Shown here: in pieces, positions 1 to 10,093 of the stretch
Layout of the letters: the number at the start of each line of letters is the position of its first letter
Position numbering within the stretch: the first letter of the stretch is position 1
Source: a marine gamma proteobacterium HTCC2148
GTDB taxonomy: Bacteria > Pseudomonadota > Gammaproteobacteria > Pseudomonadales > Halieaceae
Length of the DNA stretch: 64,000 nucleotides
Assembly: GCA_000156295.1 (NCBI GenBank)
Contig: DS999224.1
Coordinates: 268,017-332,016 of the forward strand
Direction: 5' to 3'
Position numbers and translations under genes: made by a program
The notes under the pieces: generated by a model
What the model saw: only the letters and a program-made list of their open reading frames with translations
Told to the model about the DNA's origin: nothing
Database searches by the model: none

Positions 1-1230
1 GTATTGCAGGTGGGAGCGTCGGACAAAATTTCTGGCGACGCTTTACTCGCTCGCAATCAGGCGTTGGCGAATGGCGTTGACATTCAGCCCTTTGAAGACG
101 GTGCGGTGCTGTCCTTGGGCGTAGTTGTTGACGCTCTGCTGGGCACAGGCTTGGGTGGTGATGTCCGAGGCGACTACCTGGAGGCGATCACAGAGGTAAA
201 TGCCGCTGGCACCTCAGTGGTTGCCGTTGATATTCCCTCTGGCCTCTGCGCGGACACCGGGCGAGTGTTGGGTCAGGCAATAAAGGCAGATATGACAGTG
301 ACCTTTATTGGTCTTAAGCGTGGACTATTTGCCTTGGAGGCGATGGATTACACCGGAGATCTGCAATTCGCTGATCTCAGCGTCCCTTCAGAGGTGTATC
401 AGCAGGTGCCCGCTGATTGTCACCGCCTGGAATTGGAGCTGTTATTGGAAGAATTGCGCCCGCGTCCTGCTACCGCTCATAAAGGTATGTACGGCACGGT
501 ACTGGTTATCGGTGGAGACTATGGTATGGCGGGCGCTGCGGCGATGGCGGCAGAAGCGGCACTGCGGTGTGGTGCAGGCCTGGTAAAGGTGGCTACTCGC
601 CCTGAACATGTGTCAGCGTTGGTGGCGCGCGCTCCGGAAGTTATGCCACTGGGGGTAGAGTCCGGGGATGAACTCGAGCCATTATTGGCAAGCGCTGATG
701 TGCTGGTGGTCGGTCCTGGTCTTGGGCAGTCGCCCTGGTCTGAGTATTTACTGCAGGCTGCAGTTGCCAGTGGCAAGCCCATGGTGCTGGATGCAGATGG
801 CTTGAATATGCTTGCCGGCGGAAAGGTGAAGGCCAGAGACGGCATGATTATTACCCCTCATCCCGGTGAAGCTGGCAGGCTGCTTTCCTGCTCAACCGCT
901 GAAGTGCAGGCAGACCGGTTTGCCGCAGCCCGCGCTCTGCAGCAACAGACTGGGGCGGTGGTGGTGTTGAAAGGTAATGGCAGCCTGATTGCAGGCGATG
1001 GACAGTTATTGCTCAGTGACTATGGTAATCCGGGTATGGCAACTGGCGGTATGGGTGATGTGCTTGGCGGAGTCATTGCTTCACTGTTGGCCCAGGGATT
1101 GGAGCCAGTGGCGGCGTCGGCCCTTGGCGTTTGCCTGCATGGTGCCGCCGGTGATATTGCCGCGGAAGAGGGTATGCGTGGCTTGCTGGCAACAGACCTT
1201 ATCCCCTGGCTGCGGGAATTATTGGGTTGA
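1..1230 (+). CDS. nnr: Bifunctional NAD(P)H-hydrate epimerase/dehydratase (partial, 5' end outside window)
   Basis: The reading frame is open from base 1, so the start lies to the left; 409 residues are visible. The first ~125 residues are the tail of the YjeF_N epimerase domain (DALLGTGL, VDIPSGL). From about residue 160 follows the carbohydrate-kinase-like dehydratase domain, with VIGGDYGMAGA, GPGLG, LDADGLN, ITPHPGE and the nucleotide-binding GMATGGMGDVLGG stretch near residue 347. Known role of the family: repair of damaged hydrated NAD(P)H, the epimerase converting R to S forms and the dehydratase restoring NAD(P)H with ADP or ATP. The stop overlaps the tsaE start (TTGA), so the two are co-translated; this pairing is common in gammaproteobacteria. 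Confidence 0.95.
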   Translation, partial: VLQVGASDKISGDALLARNQALANGVDIQPFEDGAVLSLGVVVDALLGTGLGGDVRGDYLEAITEVNAAGTSVVAVDIPSGLCADTGRVLGQAIKADMTVTFIGLKRGLFALEAMDYTGDLQFADLSVPSEVYQQVPADCHRLELELLLEELRPRPATAHKGMYGTVLVIGGDYGMAGAAAMAAEAALRCGAGLVKVATRPEHVSALVARAPEVMPLGVESGDELEPLLASADVLVVGPGLGQSPWSEYLLQAAVASGKPMVLDADGLNMLAGGKVKARDGMIITPHPGEAGRLLSCSTAEVQADRFAAARALQQQTGAVVVLKGNGSLIAGDGQLLLSDYGNPGMATGGMGDVLGGVIASLLAQGLEPVAASALGVCLHGAAGDIAAEEGMRGLLATDLIPWLRELLG

Positions 1231-1700
1231 GCGCGACTGAAATACAGTTGCTGGCAGACGGCGAAGAGGCGATGGTGTCTCTGGGTAATCGGCTGGCCCG
1301 CGCTTTGCAGCCAGGGTCAGTGCTTTACCTTGAAGGCGACCTGGGGATGGGTAAAACCACACTCAGTCGCGGCATTGTTCGAGGCTTCGGTCATAGCGGT
1401 GCGGTTAAGAGTCCGACCTATACGCTGGTAGAGCCCTATGAACTTGCGGAACTAAACCTCTACCACTTCGATCTATATCGTCTGGGTGATCCTGAGGAGC
1501 TTGAGTTTATGGGCATCCGTGATTATTTCACAGGCGACTCAATTTGTTTGGTGGAGTGGCCTGGCAGAGGTCTGGGCATTTTGCCCCCGGCTGATTTAGT
1601 GATTAACATAGAGCGCAAGGGGATGGGACGTCAGCTTGCTTTTAATGCGAATACTGCCAGGGGGCAGGCGGTGTTACAGGACTTGCAAACAGACGCTTGA
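1227..1700 (+). CDS. tsaE: tRNA threonylcarbamoyladenosine biosynthesis ATPase TsaE
   Basis: A 157-aa P-loop protein of normal TsaE length. It shows the Walker A GDLGMGKTT (about residues 37-45), the switch-like SPTYTLVEPY, a HFDLYR Walker B region and the conserved EWPGRG segment. TsaE is the ATPase of the TsaBDE complex, which makes the t6A modification at position 37 of ANN-decoding tRNAs in the cytoplasm. Start TTG at 1227 overlaps the nnr stop by four bases, which supports this rare start codon and translational coupling. The amidase gene follows closely. Confidence 0.95.
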   Translation: MSATEIQLLADGEEAMVSLGNRLARALQPGSVLYLEGDLGMGKTTLSRGIVRGFGHSGAVKSPTYTLVEPYELAELNLYHFDLYRLGDPEELEFMGIRDYFTGDSICLVEWPGRGLGILPPADLVINIERKGMGRQLAFNANTARGQAVLQDLQTDA

Positions 1701-1743
1701 TCAGTGTTACCTAAATAACAAGCGCATCAAGCGCGGGAGTGAT

Positions 1744-3051
1744 ATGAGCAGGGCATGGATCGGGGCGATCCTGGGCTTTTTCCTGACGGCGACCACCGCG
1801 ATTGCGGGGGACGTGCACGAGGTGCGACTGTGGCGCGCACCTGACCACACGCGCGTGGTATTTGACCTCACAGGTCCCGCTGAACATAAAATATTTGTCC
1901 TGCAAAATCCGACGCGTATCGTTCTCGATGTGCAAGACACTCGCCTTAAAACCAACCTTTCCGACCTCACGCTGACAGATACGCCGATTCGCCAGGTCCG
2001 TTCAGCCGCTCGCGATGGTGATGACCTGCGCATAGTGATGGACATGAGTGCCTCGGTGGATCCGCGCAGCTTTTCGCTGAAGGCAAACCAGCAGGCTGGT
2101 GATCGCCTGGTGGTCGATTTGTATGATAAGACCGCAAATGCCGCGAAACCCGCGGTCAGGAAAACCGCCACTCAGGACAGCAAACGAAACATTATTATCG
2201 CCATCGATGCCGGCCACGGCGGCGAAGATCCCGGTGCCCTGGGCCCGGGACGCCGTCGCGAAAAAGACGTTGTGTTGGCCATCGCCAGAGAAGTAAATGC
2301 CCTGTTTAAAGCCGATGTTGGCTTTACACCCACTCTGATTCGTTCAGGGGACTACTACGTTAGCTTGAAAGGTCGTCGCGACCTGGCTCGCAAGCGCCAG
2401 GCGGATTTGTTTGTATCTATTCACGCCGATGCCTTTAAGCGCAAAGAGGCCAATGGCGCTTCTGTTTATGCCCTGTCCACCCGAGGTGCGACCAGCACCG
2501 CCGCGCGCTATCTGGCACAGCGAGAAAATGCTGCCGACCTTGTGGGTGGTGTCAGTCTTTCTGATAAAGACGATATGCTGGCGGGTGTGCTGGCTGACCT
2601 GTCCATGACTTCTACGCTGGATACCAGTTTGCAGGTGGGTGCTCAGGTATTGCGCAACGTCGATAATGTCGCGCGGCTGCATAAAAAGAATGTAGAGCAG
2701 GCCGGCTTTGCCGTGCTGAAGTCACCGGACATACCCTCGATTCTGGTGGAAACCGGTTTCATTTCCAATCCAACCGAGGCGAAAAGGCTCGCCACCAGCA
2801 GTTACCAGAAGAAGATGGCCAGGGCGATTCACTCCGGCATTAAGAGCTACCTGTTAGCGCATCCGCCCTCCGGTACCCTGGTGGCCTGGAACAAAGCCCA
2901 GGGAGGTACCCAGTATACTATTGCCAGGGGCGACACTCTGTCCGGTATTGCGCAACGCTTCAATGTCTCCCTCTCTACCCTCAAAAGCACCAATGGCATT
3001 AGCGGTTCAACCATCAGGATCGGCCAGAAGCTCACCATCCCTGCAACTTGA
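1744..3051 (+). CDS. amiC: N-acetylmuramoyl-L-alanine amidase (AmiC/AmiB type) with AMIN and LysM domains
   Basis: 435 residues from the ATG at 1744, which has a GGGAG ribosome site and begins a typical signal peptide (MSRAWIGAILGFFLTATTAIAG); the longer open frame upstream is not needed. Domains in order: AMIN (about 25-125), linker, zinc-dependent Amidase_3 (about 155-375) with AIDAGHGGEDPGA, SIHADAF and VETGFISN, and one LysM module at the C terminus (YTIARGDTLSGIAQRF onward). The enzyme cleaves the amide bond between MurNAc and the stem peptide in the periplasm, and in this family works in daughter-cell separation. LysM and AMIN parts bind peptidoglycan. AmiB rather than AmiC naming is possible, since AmiB homologues usually carry LysM and sit next to mutL. 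Confidence 0.93.
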   Translation: MSRAWIGAILGFFLTATTAIAGDVHEVRLWRAPDHTRVVFDLTGPAEHKIFVLQNPTRIVLDVQDTRLKTNLSDLTLTDTPIRQVRSAARDGDDLRIVMDMSASVDPRSFSLKANQQAGDRLVVDLYDKTANAAKPAVRKTATQDSKRNIIIAIDAGHGGEDPGALGPGRRREKDVVLAIAREVNALFKADVGFTPTLIRSGDYYVSLKGRRDLARKRQADLFVSIHADAFKRKEANGASVYALSTRGATSTAARYLAQRENAADLVGGVSLSDKDDMLAGVLADLSMTSTLDTSLQVGAQVLRNVDNVARLHKKNVEQAGFAVLKSPDIPSILVETGFISNPTEAKRLATSSYQKKMARAIHSGIKSYLLAHPPSGTLVAWNKAQGGTQYTIARGDTLSGIAQRFNVSLSTLKSTNGISGSTIRIGQKLTIPAT

Positions 3052-3145
3052 TGCGAAAACCGCCTATCACGCCTGCATAGTCGGGGCTTAGCGTCTTTCG
3101 GTGGTTCACCTACCTCTAATCCAGTAACATCTCCCGTTCACCCCG

Positions 3146-3180
3146 GCGGATACTGGATCCCCGCCTGCGCCCGGGTGACG
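3146..3180. repeat. Degenerate copy of a dispersed GC-rich palindromic repeat
   Basis: The stretch reads like the widespread proteobacterial intergenic unit of the form TGGATCCCCGC-CTGCGC-gGGgTGACG: ACTGGATCCCCGCCTGCG followed by CCCGGGTGACG. A second decayed copy seems to lie at 11541-11570 (CTCCGCGAAGGCGG then CAATGACG). Both sit between genes. No more than resemblance to known small repeats is claimed. Confidence 0.4.
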
Positions 3181-3211
3181 TTTGTGCCATTGGTGGGGTG
3201 ATCAAAAAACT

Positions 3212-5086
3212 ATGCCTAAAATTCAACGCCTTTCCACTAGGCTGGCCAACCAGATAGCAGCCGGTGAAGTGGTCGAGCGCCCTGCGTCGGTAGTGAAAGA
3301 GGTTCTCGAGAACAGCCTGGATGCCGGCGCTACACGGGTTGATGTCGATGTGGAGTCGGGTGGTGTCAAGCTGATCCGTATCCGCGATAACGGCAATGGC
3401 ATTGATCCTGATGATCTGCCACTGGCGATGGCCCGCCACGCAACCAGTAAAATTACGTCCCTGGAGGATCTCGAAGCCGTGGGCAGCCTCGGTTTTCGCG
3501 GCGAGGCCCTGGCCAGCATAGGATCTGTTTCGCGACTGACACTGACCAGTAATGCCTCTGAACAGGGCAGCGAAGGTAGCTCCGCTGCCTGTGAGGGCAG
3601 GGACATGGAAGTACAGGTGAAACCTGCACCGCATCCGCAGGGCACGACGGTGGAAGTACGCGACCTGTTCTTCAATACACCCGCGCGGCGTAAATTTCTG
3701 CGCACCGAAAAAACCGAATTTAATCACCTGGAAGAGGTGGTAAAGCGCCTGGCGTTGTCGCGCTTCGATGTGGCCTTCAGCCTGCGCCATAATGGTCGTG
3801 GTATTCACCAGTTGAAAGCAGGAACCGGCCAAGTGGAGCAGCAGCGCCGGGTGGCAACAGTGTGTGGCCCTGCGTTTATGGACCAGGCCATTTACGTTGA
3901 GAACGCAGCTAGTGGATTCAAGCTGTGGGGCTGGGTGGGCCTGCCCACCTTCTCCCGCAGCCAGGCCGACCTGCAGTACTTTTTTGTTAATGGCCGGGTT
4001 ATTCGCGACAAGCTGATAGCTCATGCGGTGAAGCAGGCCTATCGCGACGTGCTTTACCACGGTCGTCATCCGGCCTTTGTGCTTTATCTGGAGGTCGACC
4101 CTGCCCAGGTAGACGTTAACGTACACCCCACCAAGCACGAAGTGCGGTTTCGCGATGGGCGTAGCGTGCACAATTTCATTTTTTCCAGTCTGCACAGAGC
4201 GCTGGCCGATGTGCGCCCCACTGCCGACAACCCGGCTGACCCGTTGCCAGCAAACATGCTAAGCACGGGCGATGGCATGGCCATTAATACACAAACCGGT
4301 GAGATTTCCGCTCAGGGTGGACTGGCCTGGGGGGCGGGGCAAGGCTCAGCGGTAGCCGACGCGCCGTTACAAACTCAGCCAGGCGGCGGCTTTGGTTCAC
4401 GCTTTGCCCCTAATACTGTCGCCCCAGCCCAGGGCAGCGCACAGCTGGCAGCTTATCAGCAGCTACATCCCCAGCTGCCAACGCAGGGTAGCGCAGAAGA
4501 TGTGCCCCCGCTGGGCTACGCCCTCGCGCAATTGAAGGGTATTTATATTCTGGCTGAGAATGTCGCCGGCCTGGTGCTGGTAGATATGCACGCCGCCCAC
4601 GAGCGCATTACCTATGAGCGCCTGAAAACGGCGCGGGATGAAGAGGGTATCCGTAGCCAGCCCCTGCTGGTGCCCCAACCGATAGCGGTGAGTCAGCGCG
4701 AGGTGCAGGTGGCGAGCGAAAATGAGGATTTGTTCAAACGATTGGGGCTGTCAGTAGGCGTGGCGGGTGAGGAGGCGCTGGTGATTCGAGAAATTCCAGT
4801 GGCTTTGCGCGATTCCGACGTGGAGCAATTATTGCGGGACGTGCTTGCTGACCTGATCGAGTTTGGTAGCTCTGAACGTGTTGAAGCGCACATGGACGAA
4901 ATCCTTTCGACGATGGCTTGTCATGGGTCGGTGAGAGCCAACCGGCGTCTGACTATCCCTGAAATGAACGCCCTGCTGCGTGATATGGAAGAAACTGAAC
5001 GCTCAGGCCAGTGCAATCACGGCCGGCCCACCTGGACCCAGATGAGACTGGATGAGTTGGACAAATTGTTCCTGCGCGGCCGCTAG
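3212..5086 (+). CDS. mutL: DNA mismatch repair protein MutL
   Basis: 624 residues from ATG 3212 ([20 protein letters not shown]); a start 30 bases earlier would add ten residues not seen in the family. The GHKL ATPase half shows [37 protein letters not shown] and [11 protein letters not shown]; the transducer and a Gln/Ala-rich linker (about 345-420) follow, then the C-terminal dimerisation domain with [13 protein letters not shown] and QCNHGRPTW. The endonuclease motif DQHA-x2-E-x4-E reads here as [12 protein letters not shown], near but not equal to the active form, so nuclease activity cannot be claimed. MutL couples MutS mismatch recognition to strand removal. miaA starts 6 bases downstream. 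Confidence 0.97.
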   Translation: MPKIQRLSTRLANQIAAGEVVERPASVVKEVLENSLDAGATRVDVDVESGGVKLIRIRDNGNGIDPDDLPLAMARHATSKITSLEDLEAVGSLGFRGEALASIGSVSRLTLTSNASEQGSEGSSAACEGRDMEVQVKPAPHPQGTTVEVRDLFFNTPARRKFLRTEKTEFNHLEEVVKRLALSRFDVAFSLRHNGRGIHQLKAGTGQVEQQRRVATVCGPAFMDQAIYVENAASGFKLWGWVGLPTFSRSQADLQYFFVNGRVIRDKLIAHAVKQAYRDVLYHGRHPAFVLYLEVDPAQVDVNVHPTKHEVRFRDGRSVHNFIFSSLHRALADVRPTADNPADPLPANMLSTGDGMAINTQTGEISAQGGLAWGAGQGSAVADAPLQTQPGGGFGSRFAPNTVAPAQGSAQLAAYQQLHPQLPTQGSAEDVPPLGYALAQLKGIYILAENVAGLVLVDMHAAHERITYERLKTARDEEGIRSQPLLVPQPIAVSQREVQVASENEDLFKRLGLSVGVAGEEALVIREIPVALRDSDVEQLLRDVLADLIEFGSSERVEAHMDEILSTMACHGSVRANRRLTIPEMNALLRDMEETERSGQCNHGRPTWTQMRLDELDKLFLRGR

Positions 5087-5092
5087 CCAGCA

Positions 5093-6139
5093 ATGCCAGA
5101 CCTGATCTCAAAGCCGCCTCTGATTTGCCTGATGGGGCCTACCGCCTCTGGCAAGACCGATTTGGCAATAGCCTTGGCTGAAGAACTCAATTGTGAACTA
5201 GTCAGCGTCGATTCGGCGCTGGTCTATCGCGGCCTGGATATCGGTAGCGCCAAACCCGATTACCCCCATCATTTAGTAGATATTCGCGATCCGGCCGTGC
5301 CTTATTCAGCGGCTGATTTTGCCGCCGATGCTAATCGGTTGGCGGACGAGATTACTGCCAGGGGTAAAACGCCATTGCTGGTTGGTGGCACCATGCTGTA
5401 CTTCAAGGCGTTTCTGGAGCCCATGGCAAATATGCCCTCTGCCAACCTGAATATGCGCGCAGCTATTGAAGCTGAGGCGGCTCGGGTCGGTTGGTCGCAG
5501 ATCCACGCCAGGCTCGCGGAGGTAGACCCTGAGTCCGCCGAGCGTATCCACCCTAATCACTCCCAGCGACTGGTTCGGGCGTTGGAGCTTTACCAGAGCA
5601 GTGGTCGGACGATGACTGAGTGGCACCGCGACTCGGGAGTTGGCCTGGACCCTTTCGAGCGCTTCGACATTCGTCAATTGGCGATATGCCCCCAGAATCG
5701 CGCGGTCTTGCATCAGCGCATAGCGCTGCGGTTTGCGCAGATGATGAAGGCGGGATTCCTTACTGAAGTGCGCGACTTGCACCAGCGCGGCGATTTGAGT
5801 CCTGACCTGCCCGCCATACGCGCGGTGGGTTACCGGCAACTTTGGCAATACCTGGACACACAGTGTCCCCTGGAAGAGGCGGTAGAGAAGGGAGTGATCG
5901 CTACCCGTCAACTTGCCAAGCGCCAGCTTACCTGGTTGAGAAAGTGGAGGGATCTGGGGTGGATATACACCGATCAGGCCGGGAACGTTGAAGAATTTTT
6001 GCTGTCAGATGCTTCACTGGGGAGTTCTGAAGGTGCGTCAGCCGCGCCCGAAAAGGAAGGCGAGGAGATCGCCGGGAAGCTCAAAGGCCAAGCACCGCTG
6101 GTGGTGGCCTTGAACTATTTGAGCGATGCCCCAATGTAG
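5093..6139 (+). CDS. miaA: tRNA dimethylallyltransferase MiaA
   Basis: 348 aa. P-loop GPTASGKT at residues 15-22, [16 protein letters not shown] (family usually DSMQVY-like), [10 protein letters not shown] and [13 protein letters not shown] are all present. The enzyme transfers a dimethylallyl group to A37 of tRNAs reading UNN codons. The protein is longer than the usual ~310 aa: after the core ends near residue 300 there is a Glu/Ala-rich tail ([20 protein letters not shown]) and a short hydrophobic end that look lineage specific. It lies six bases after mutL and upstream of hfq, the standard gammaproteobacterial order. Confidence 0.96.
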   Translation: MPDLISKPPLICLMGPTASGKTDLAIALAEELNCELVSVDSALVYRGLDIGSAKPDYPHHLVDIRDPAVPYSAADFAADANRLADEITARGKTPLLVGGTMLYFKAFLEPMANMPSANLNMRAAIEAEAARVGWSQIHARLAEVDPESAERIHPNHSQRLVRALELYQSSGRTMTEWHRDSGVGLDPFERFDIRQLAICPQNRAVLHQRIALRFAQMMKAGFLTEVRDLHQRGDLSPDLPAIRAVGYRQLWQYLDTQCPLEEAVEKGVIATRQLAKRQLTWLRKWRDLGWIYTDQAGNVEEFLLSDASLGSSEGASAAPEKEGEEIAGKLKGQAPLVVALNYLSDAPM

Positions 6140-6155
6140 AATCTTCTGGATGTTC

Positions 6156-6161
6156 TATAAT
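6156..6161 (+). promoter_or_regulatory. Possible -10 element upstream of hfq
   Basis: A perfect TATAAT at the miaA/hfq junction, about 130 bases before the hfq start. No convincing -35 hexamer is seen at normal spacing, so this is a weak call; hfq is known to have promoters inside and after miaA in enterobacteria. Confidence 0.35.
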
Positions 6162-6293
6162 ACGTTCAGTAGTAACGAGGGCTCAAGCTCGCATTGCTGT
6201 GCTTCAAGGGGAGCGAATGCAGGGACAGTGCAGAGAAGAAGGCCAACTTTTAGGTTTTTTCGGCTCCAATTGAGCCTGCCAGGAGAAAGAGTT

Positions 6294-6542
6294 ATGTCAA
6301 AGGGGCACACGCTACAAGACCCTTACCTGAATATTTTACGTAAGGAACGCGTACCAGTTTCCATTTATCTGGTTAACGGCATCAAGCTGCAGGGCCAGAT
6401 TGAGTCTTTCGATCAGTTTGTTGTGCTGCTGAAGAACACCGTCAGCCAGATGGTCTACAAACATGCGATATCTACCGTGGTTCCAGGCCGCGTGGTGCGG
6501 CTGCCCATGCAGCACCCGCCGGAAGAGGATGGTGAGAGCTAG
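6294..6542 (+). CDS. hfq: RNA chaperone Hfq
   Basis: 82 aa from the ATG at 6294, preceded by a strong AGGAGAAAGAG site. The Sm1 motif ([19 protein letters not shown]) and Sm2 motif ([10 protein letters not shown]) are intact, as are the N-terminal [11 protein letters not shown] and Q8/F42-type RNA-binding positions. Hfq forms a hexameric ring that pairs small RNAs with mRNAs. The C-terminal tail (about 15 acidic and Pro residues) is short compared with E. coli Hfq. An open frame extends upstream to 6126 but has no conserved residues and is not used. hflX follows after 17 bases. Confidence 0.98.
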   Translation: MSKGHTLQDPYLNILRKERVPVSIYLVNGIKLQGQIESFDQFVVLLKNTVSQMVYKHAISTVVPGRVVRLPMQHPPEEDGES

Positions 6543-6559
6543 GAATATTCCCGGCGGCC

Positions 6560-7870
6560 GTGTCTGCGGTCGCTCCGGTATCCAAAACAGAGGTTGCCTT
6601 GTTTTTTGACCGACCCGAGTCCGGGGAACGAGCTGTGCTCGTTCACCTGAATCTCGACAGTGAATCAGAGCGGGAAGACCCCCGCGAATTCGAGGAACTC
6701 GTGCTTTCGGCCGGGGGAGACCCGGCTGCCTACATCATGGGTCACCGCACAGCTCCGCATCCGCGCACTTTCATAGGCTCTGGCAAGTTGGAAGAAATTC
6801 GCGACGAGGTCAATCTGCAGGAAGCCGAGGTGGTGATGTTCAATCACATTCTCAGTCCCAGCCAGGAACGCAACCTGGAGCAGGAGTTAGAGTGTCGCGT
6901 ATTGGATCGCACTGGCCTCATTCTCGATATCTTTGCCCAACGCGCCCGCACCCATGAAGGTAAATTGCAGGTTGAGCTGGCACAATTGCAACATGTAGCC
7001 ACCCGCTTGGTGCGGGGCTGGACACACCTTGAACGTCAAAAAGGCGGCATTGGACTGCGCGGTCCGGGTGAAACCCAGCTCGAAACCGATCGTCGCTTGC
7101 TCAGGATTCGCATTAAATCGATTACTGCGCGGCTAGAAAAGGTGCGCAAACAGCGCGATCAGGGGCGCCGTTCGCGGAAACGCCAGGAAATTCCCACCGT
7201 TTCGCTGGTGGGCTATACCAATGCCGGTAAATCGACATTGTTCAACTACATTACCGATTCTGGTGTATATGCTGCAGACCAGTTGTTTGCCACCCTTGAT
7301 CCGACTCTGCGACGGTTAGAATTGGAAAACGTGGGCCCCGTTGTGCTTGCAGACACAGTGGGCTTTATCGCCCATTTGCCCCACAAGCTGGTAGAGGCAT
7401 TTAAGGCGACACTCGAAGAGACGCTCAATGCTGATCTGCTACTGCATGTGATTGACGCGGCCAGTGATGAGCGCGAAGACAACATTTACCAGGTGCACGA
7501 GGTGCTGCAGGAAATCGGTGCCGATGAAATACCGCGACTGGAAATCTACAACAAGCTGGATCTGCTGGAACAAAAACCTCGTATAGACCGTAATGCCGAC
7601 GGAATTCCCGAAAGGGTATGGCTTAGCGCTGCTACGGGCGACGGTGTGTCACTTTTGTTACAGGCGGTCAGCGAGGTGGTTGGTCAGGATATGGTTGATG
7701 AACAGTTGGAAATTGCCCCGGATCAAGGTGGGCTGCGCGCAGCGCTTTATCGACTGGGTGCCGTGGAATCTGAAAATTATTCCGACGACGGCGTTGCCCA
7801 CCTGCAGGTGCGCCTACCCAGGGCTGATTGGAACCGACTGATGAAGAAGGGCCCGGAGCCGTTGTTTTGA
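6560..7870 (+). CDS. hflX: Ribosome-associated GTPase HflX
   Basis: 436 aa starting with GTG at 6560. The N-terminal HflX domain contains RTFIGSGKLEEI and the glycine-rich RGPGETQLETDRR; the G domain shows G1 GYTNAGKST near residue 218, G3 DTVGFI and G4 NKLDL. HflX splits stalled 70S ribosomes in a GTP-dependent way, notably under heat stress. It sits between hfq and hflK as in E. coli; the name reflects co-location with hflKC rather than action on the same substrate. Confidence 0.97.
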   Translation: MSAVAPVSKTEVALFFDRPESGERAVLVHLNLDSESEREDPREFEELVLSAGGDPAAYIMGHRTAPHPRTFIGSGKLEEIRDEVNLQEAEVVMFNHILSPSQERNLEQELECRVLDRTGLILDIFAQRARTHEGKLQVELAQLQHVATRLVRGWTHLERQKGGIGLRGPGETQLETDRRLLRIRIKSITARLEKVRKQRDQGRRSRKRQEIPTVSLVGYTNAGKSTLFNYITDSGVYAADQLFATLDPTLRRLELENVGPVVLADTVGFIAHLPHKLVEAFKATLEETLNADLLLHVIDAASDEREDNIYQVHEVLQEIGADEIPRLEIYNKLDLLEQKPRIDRNADGIPERVWLSAATGDGVSLLLQAVSEVVGQDMVDEQLEIAPDQGGLRAALYRLGAVESENYSDDGVAHLQVRLPRADWNRLMKKGPEPLF

Positions 7871-7937
7871 AATACTGGATGACAGTAACGCACAAAAATT
7901 TGATAGACTCTCTCGACTTTGAAAACAGGAACTGACT

Positions 7938-9104
7938 ATGGCCTGGAATGAACCCGGTGGCGGTAATAACAAGGGACCGAAAGATCCCTGGGGTGGCGGT
8001 GATCAAGGACCGCCTGATTTGGACGAAGCGCTGAAAAAGCTGCAGGAAAAACTGGGCGGCATTTTTGGGGGCTCTTCTGGCGCAAGTGGTGGCAGCGGCG
8101 GGGGCGGAGCATTATTTTCCGGCACCGTGTTTGGTGTGATAGCCATTGGCGCGCTTATCGTCTGGGGCCTAATGGGCTTTTACCAGATCGATCAGCAGGA
8201 GCGAGCCGTGGTGCTGCGTTTTGGTAAATACTACGACACCGTTCAGCCCGGTCTGCAGTGGAATCCGCCCCTGATCGATGAAGTGATCAGGGTCAATACC
8301 ACCAAGGTGCGCTCGGCCAGCTTGCGAGAGATCATGCTGACCCAGGACGAGAACATCGTTGAAGTGCGTCTGTCGGTCCAGTATGTGATCAATGATCCGA
8401 AGAAGTTTGTTCTCCAGGTTCGAGAACCCGAGCGTTCGCTGCAGCACGCTGCGCAGAGTGCTCTGCGCCATGTGGTAGGCGGCAATAGCATGGATCTGGT
8501 GCTGACCGAAGGTCGAGCTAAAATTGGTATGGATGTTGACGACCGGCTACAGGAATACCTGGATATGTACGAGACAGGTATTCTGGTCAGCAAGGTTAAC
8601 GTCGATGAATCCAAGCCGCCCACACAAGTGCAAGAGGCGTTTGACGACGTGATTAAGGCGCGCGAGGACGAGGAGCGGGTGAAGAATGAAGCCCAGGCCT
8701 ATGCCAATGCCGTGGTGCCTGAAGCGCGAGGTTCAGCCCAGCGCCAAATAGAAGAAGCCAGCGCCTACAGGGAAGAGGTGATCGCCAATGCAGAGGGTGA
8801 GGCTGACCGCTTCAACAAGCTGTTTGCCGAGTATGAGAAAGCCCCACAGGTCACGCGGGAGCGACTTTACCTGGACGCGCTGCAAGGCGTATACAGCAAC
8901 ACCAATAAGGTGATGGTCGATGTAGAGGGGGGCAACAATATGATGTACCTGCCTTTGGATAAGCTGGCTGAACAAAGCCAGGGCCGCGGCGGCCGAGCTG
9001 CTAATATCGACAGCGCCAGCCTGCGTGAAATCACTGATGCCGTTACCGAACAGCTGCGCCGAGACGCAGCGTCCAGCAGTTCCACTCGTCGGGGGGGTCG
9101 CTAA
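7938..9104 (+). CDS. hflK: FtsH protease activity modulator HflK
   Basis: 388 aa. A Gly/Pro-rich cytoplasmic N terminus (MAWNEPGGGNNKGPKDPWGG and Ser/Gly runs to residue ~58) leads to one membrane helix (about 62-84) and a periplasmic SPFH/band-7 domain (QIDQQERAVVLRFGKY onward), then a coiled helix rich in Ala/Glu (about 235-300). HflK and HflC form a large membrane cage around FtsH that limits its degradation of membrane proteins. Start ATG at 7938 follows a CAGGAAC ribosome site. hflC begins two bases after the stop. Confidence 0.97.
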   Translation: MAWNEPGGGNNKGPKDPWGGGDQGPPDLDEALKKLQEKLGGIFGGSSGASGGSGGGGALFSGTVFGVIAIGALIVWGLMGFYQIDQQERAVVLRFGKYYDTVQPGLQWNPPLIDEVIRVNTTKVRSASLREIMLTQDENIVEVRLSVQYVINDPKKFVLQVREPERSLQHAAQSALRHVVGGNSMDLVLTEGRAKIGMDVDDRLQEYLDMYETGILVSKVNVDESKPPTQVQEAFDDVIKAREDEERVKNEAQAYANAVVPEARGSAQRQIEEASAYREEVIANAEGEADRFNKLFAEYEKAPQVTRERLYLDALQGVYSNTNKVMVDVEGGNNMMYLPLDKLAEQSQGRGGRAANIDSASLREITDAVTEQLRRDAASSSSTRRGGR

Positions 9105-9106
9105 TC

Positions 9107-9982
9107 ATGTCCAGCCGTAATATGACAATTATGATCATTGTTGCCCTGCTAGTATTCGTGGGAAGCAATTCTTTGTACGTGATGAAGGAAACTGAACGCG
9201 GCGTATTGCTCAAGTTCGGTGAAGTCGTGAATCCGGATATTCAACCCGGATTGCACTGGAAAATTCCTTTCGTCAACAACGTGCGTAAGTTTGACGGGCG
9301 CGTATTGACCGTAGACTCCCAGCCGGAGCGTTTTTTCACCCAGGAGCAAAAAGCGCTGATTGTGGACTCCTACGCCAAGTTCCGGGTGAAAGATACGACC
9401 AAGTTCTACACCGCGACTAATGGCGAAGAAGCCAGGGCCATGGGCTTGTTGTCCCAGCGTATCAACGACGGTCTGCGAAACCAGGTGGCCGTTCGAACGA
9501 TTCAGGAAGTAGTTTCCGGCGAACGCGACCAGCTGATGGTTGACCTGGCCGAGTTGCTGAACGACGTGGCCCTGACTGAGCTAGGGGTCGAACTGGTAGA
9601 CGTGCGAGTCAAGCAGATTGATCTGCCACCCGATGTCTCCGAATCGGTGTATCGACGGATGAACGCCGAGCGTGAAAAGGAAGCCCGTGAGCACCGCTCC
9701 CAGGGTCAGGAGCTGGCCGAAGGTATTGAGGCTGCTGCTGATCGTGAGGTCACGGTAATTAAGGCTAATGCCTATCGCGACGCTGAACAGATCCGTGGTT
9801 CTGGCGATGCTGAAGCAACCCGTATTTATGCGGATGCCTTCAACCAGGATCCGGAATTCTATTCTTTCACCCGCAGCCTCAAAGCCTATCAAGAGTCCTT
9901 CCAGGGCCAGGGCGATGTCTTGCTGGTGCAGCCTGACAGCGAGTTCTTCCGGTATCTCAAGGACTCACAGGGCGGTAAATAG
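9107..9982 (+). CDS. hflC: FtsH protease modulator HflC
   Basis: 291 aa. One N-terminal membrane anchor (MTIMIIVALLVFVGSNSLYV), then the SPFH domain with ETERGVLLKFGEV and a long helical region containing the E-A-x-R repeats (AYRDAEQIRGSGDAEATRIY), ending near YLKDSQGGK. It is the partner of HflK in the periplasmic cage over FtsH. The two-base gap from hflK indicates coupled expression. Two inverted repeats follow the gene, so transcription probably ends or is attenuated there. Confidence 0.97.
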   Translation: MSSRNMTIMIIVALLVFVGSNSLYVMKETERGVLLKFGEVVNPDIQPGLHWKIPFVNNVRKFDGRVLTVDSQPERFFTQEQKALIVDSYAKFRVKDTTKFYTATNGEEARAMGLLSQRINDGLRNQVAVRTIQEVVSGERDQLMVDLAELLNDVALTELGVELVDVRVKQIDLPPDVSESVYRRMNAEREKEAREHRSQGQELAEGIEAAADREVTVIKANAYRDAEQIRGSGDAEATRIYADAFNQDPEFYSFTRSLKAYQESFQGQGDVLLVQPDSEFFRYLKDSQGGK

Positions 9983-10009
9983 CTGCTACCGTTGAAGGGC
10001 TTTGATTGG

Positions 10010-10029
10010 CTCCCCGCGAGAGCGGGGAG
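10010..10029 (+). terminator. GC-rich hairpin after hflC
   Basis: Perfect 8-bp inverted repeat CTCCCCGC / GCGGGGAG around a GAGA loop. It is not followed by a clean T run, so it may be an RNA-stabilising hairpin rather than a full terminator. Confidence 0.5.
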
Positions 10030-10093
10030 CTGGCTTTGCTAATGTACCCAAAAAACACAGGTACTAACTCCCTCTAATGTGATAGCATCCCGC

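Noticed and set aside
3116-4195. Long antisense open frame (359 codons) opposite mutL
   Set aside because: It mirrors the mutL coding sequence, has no ribosome site or recognisable domain, and its composition (many Gln, His, Arg) is that of a shadow frame.
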